Assembly (NCBI GenBank): GCA_008508345.1
Contig: QNGE01000928.1
Coordinates: 36,404 to 100,403 of the forward strand
Reading direction: 5' to 3'
Length of the DNA stretch: 64,000 nt
From: Paragonimus westermani
Taxonomy: Eukaryota; Platyhelminthes; Trematoda; Plagiorchiida; Troglotrematidae
Part shown: positions 63,405 to 64,000 of the stretch, one piece after another
Layout of the letters: each line of letters begins with the position of its first letter
Position numbering within the stretch: position 1 is the stretch's first letter
Program-made: the position numbers and the translations under genes
Notes under the pieces: generated by a model
What the model saw: the letters and a program-made list of their open reading frames with translations, nothing else
Databases searched by the model: none
Told to the model about the DNA's origin: nothing

Positions 63405-63578
63405 TTCTTTGTATCTGGACATGAAGAAACAAACGGGTCTAAAGGGATTTCTCCATCCGGAATAAAACGGGCCCTACTTAAATGTCGCCAACTAGGTGCC
63501 TTGGCACTGATTAGGAACGTGGCGGCTTGGTCCTCTACAGATTCGCCTGTGTTTGATTCAAACATATCCAGTGAAACG
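63405..63578 (+). CDS. DPYSL: CRMP/dihydropyrimidinase-like gene, exon 5
   Basis: The exon is 58 codons, phase 0 at both ends (TTACAG| and ACG|GTAAGA). IKRALLKCRQLGALALI aligns with YEAFSRCKEIGAIAQV of dihydropyrimidinases. At that point the family has the near-invariant HAENGD, whose His binds zinc in enzymes and which CRMPs retain; here it is RNVAAW. The following SSTDSPVFDSNISSET is unlike the family. The open frame and clean splice sites argue against a dead gene, but this is the most diverged exon and may be the weakest link in the model. The gene continues beyond the window. Confidence 0.65.
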
Positions 63579-64000
63579 GTAAGATTCACATTGTTTATTT
63601 GTTGTGACAAACACAGAGGAACTTGTTGTCGTGTATGGTGTCGAGTCTCTTGTGTTCCTTTATTGAGTGGATAAGAGAAGGCGCATACAAAGTGCCCCAT
63701 TAGAAGTACTCTCGGGACAAGTGCGATTTGTTAATTTTATAGTCCTGCATGATCAATGAAGTTGTGCAACACAAAGCTAACGAAACTCGGTATTTCTGTT
63801 CCCTCCACCCTAAACCCAATCAATATATTCTGTTATGACCAAATACATAGTATGACAAAACTATACGATCACCATACATTAATCCAAAGACTTTCTTAGT
63901 ATCCAGTCGATAGCAGCCTATTGTGCAACGTGAAACAATAATTCCAACAGAAGCTAGCAGGTTGAATTTTGTTCGAAAATCTCTCATAGAAGAATTAAAT
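63579..64000 (+). other. Intron 5 of the CRMP-like gene, incomplete
   Basis: It begins GTAAGA. No match to the next expected family block (GITGPEGHxLSRPE) occurs before the window ends. Confidence 0.5.

Overview
The window looks like nuclear DNA of a flatworm, most likely a trematode. Evidence for this is moderate GC, introns from 50 bp to over 10 kb, and a dense litter of decayed non-LTR, Penelope-like, Ty3/Gypsy and mariner/IS630-type elements. The LINE and Gypsy fragments resemble trematode families as I remember them; the species was not determined. Coding sequence is sparse, and most open frames in the window are chance frames or transposon debris.

Two host genes can be supported, both on the + strand. 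At the left edge is the 3' end of a myosin XVIII-like gene: a coiled-coil tail exon (1892-2421) and a terminal exon (4035-4689), joined by a phase-compatible intron, with a poly(A) signal near 5182. At the right is the 5' part of a divergent dihydropyrimidinase-like/CRMP (DPYSL) gene. It has five exons (47667-47885, 51798-51886, 51937-52118, 62547-62731, 63405-63578) whose phases all match, and it runs off the right edge. Residues that bind metal in active dihydropyrimidinases are absent, and even the HAEN motif that CRMPs keep is lost.

The roughly 42 kb between the two genes holds no gene I recognise. It contains mobile-element relics. From left to right these are: two copies of a ~305-335 bp ACTAGTG-ended MITE (inside a myosin intron), a Penelope-like tail (6.2 kb), a LINE RT relic (9-10 kb), an internally deleted LTR element with both LTRs (11064-13204) followed by a second gag fragment, and three more MITE copies (16.6, 22.6 and 32.4 kb). 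There are also tRNA-like sequences, a gapped microsatellite, a mariner/IS630-like transposase relic (29.5-30.5 kb), a Gypsy gag/integrase relic (38-40 kb) and a 35-bp-armed inverted repeat (41.6 kb).

The 10.4-kb third intron of the CRMP-like gene is itself loaded with elements: a LINE, a Penelope-like 3' end with a degenerate hammerhead-like fold, a second LINE tail and a tRNA-derived SINE with target-site duplications. I found no CRISPR, operon or defence-type system. The most interesting items are the metal-site-stripped CRMP-like gene, the hammerhead-like element tails, the MITE family and the tRNA-like SINE with a perfect 13-bp inverted repeat.
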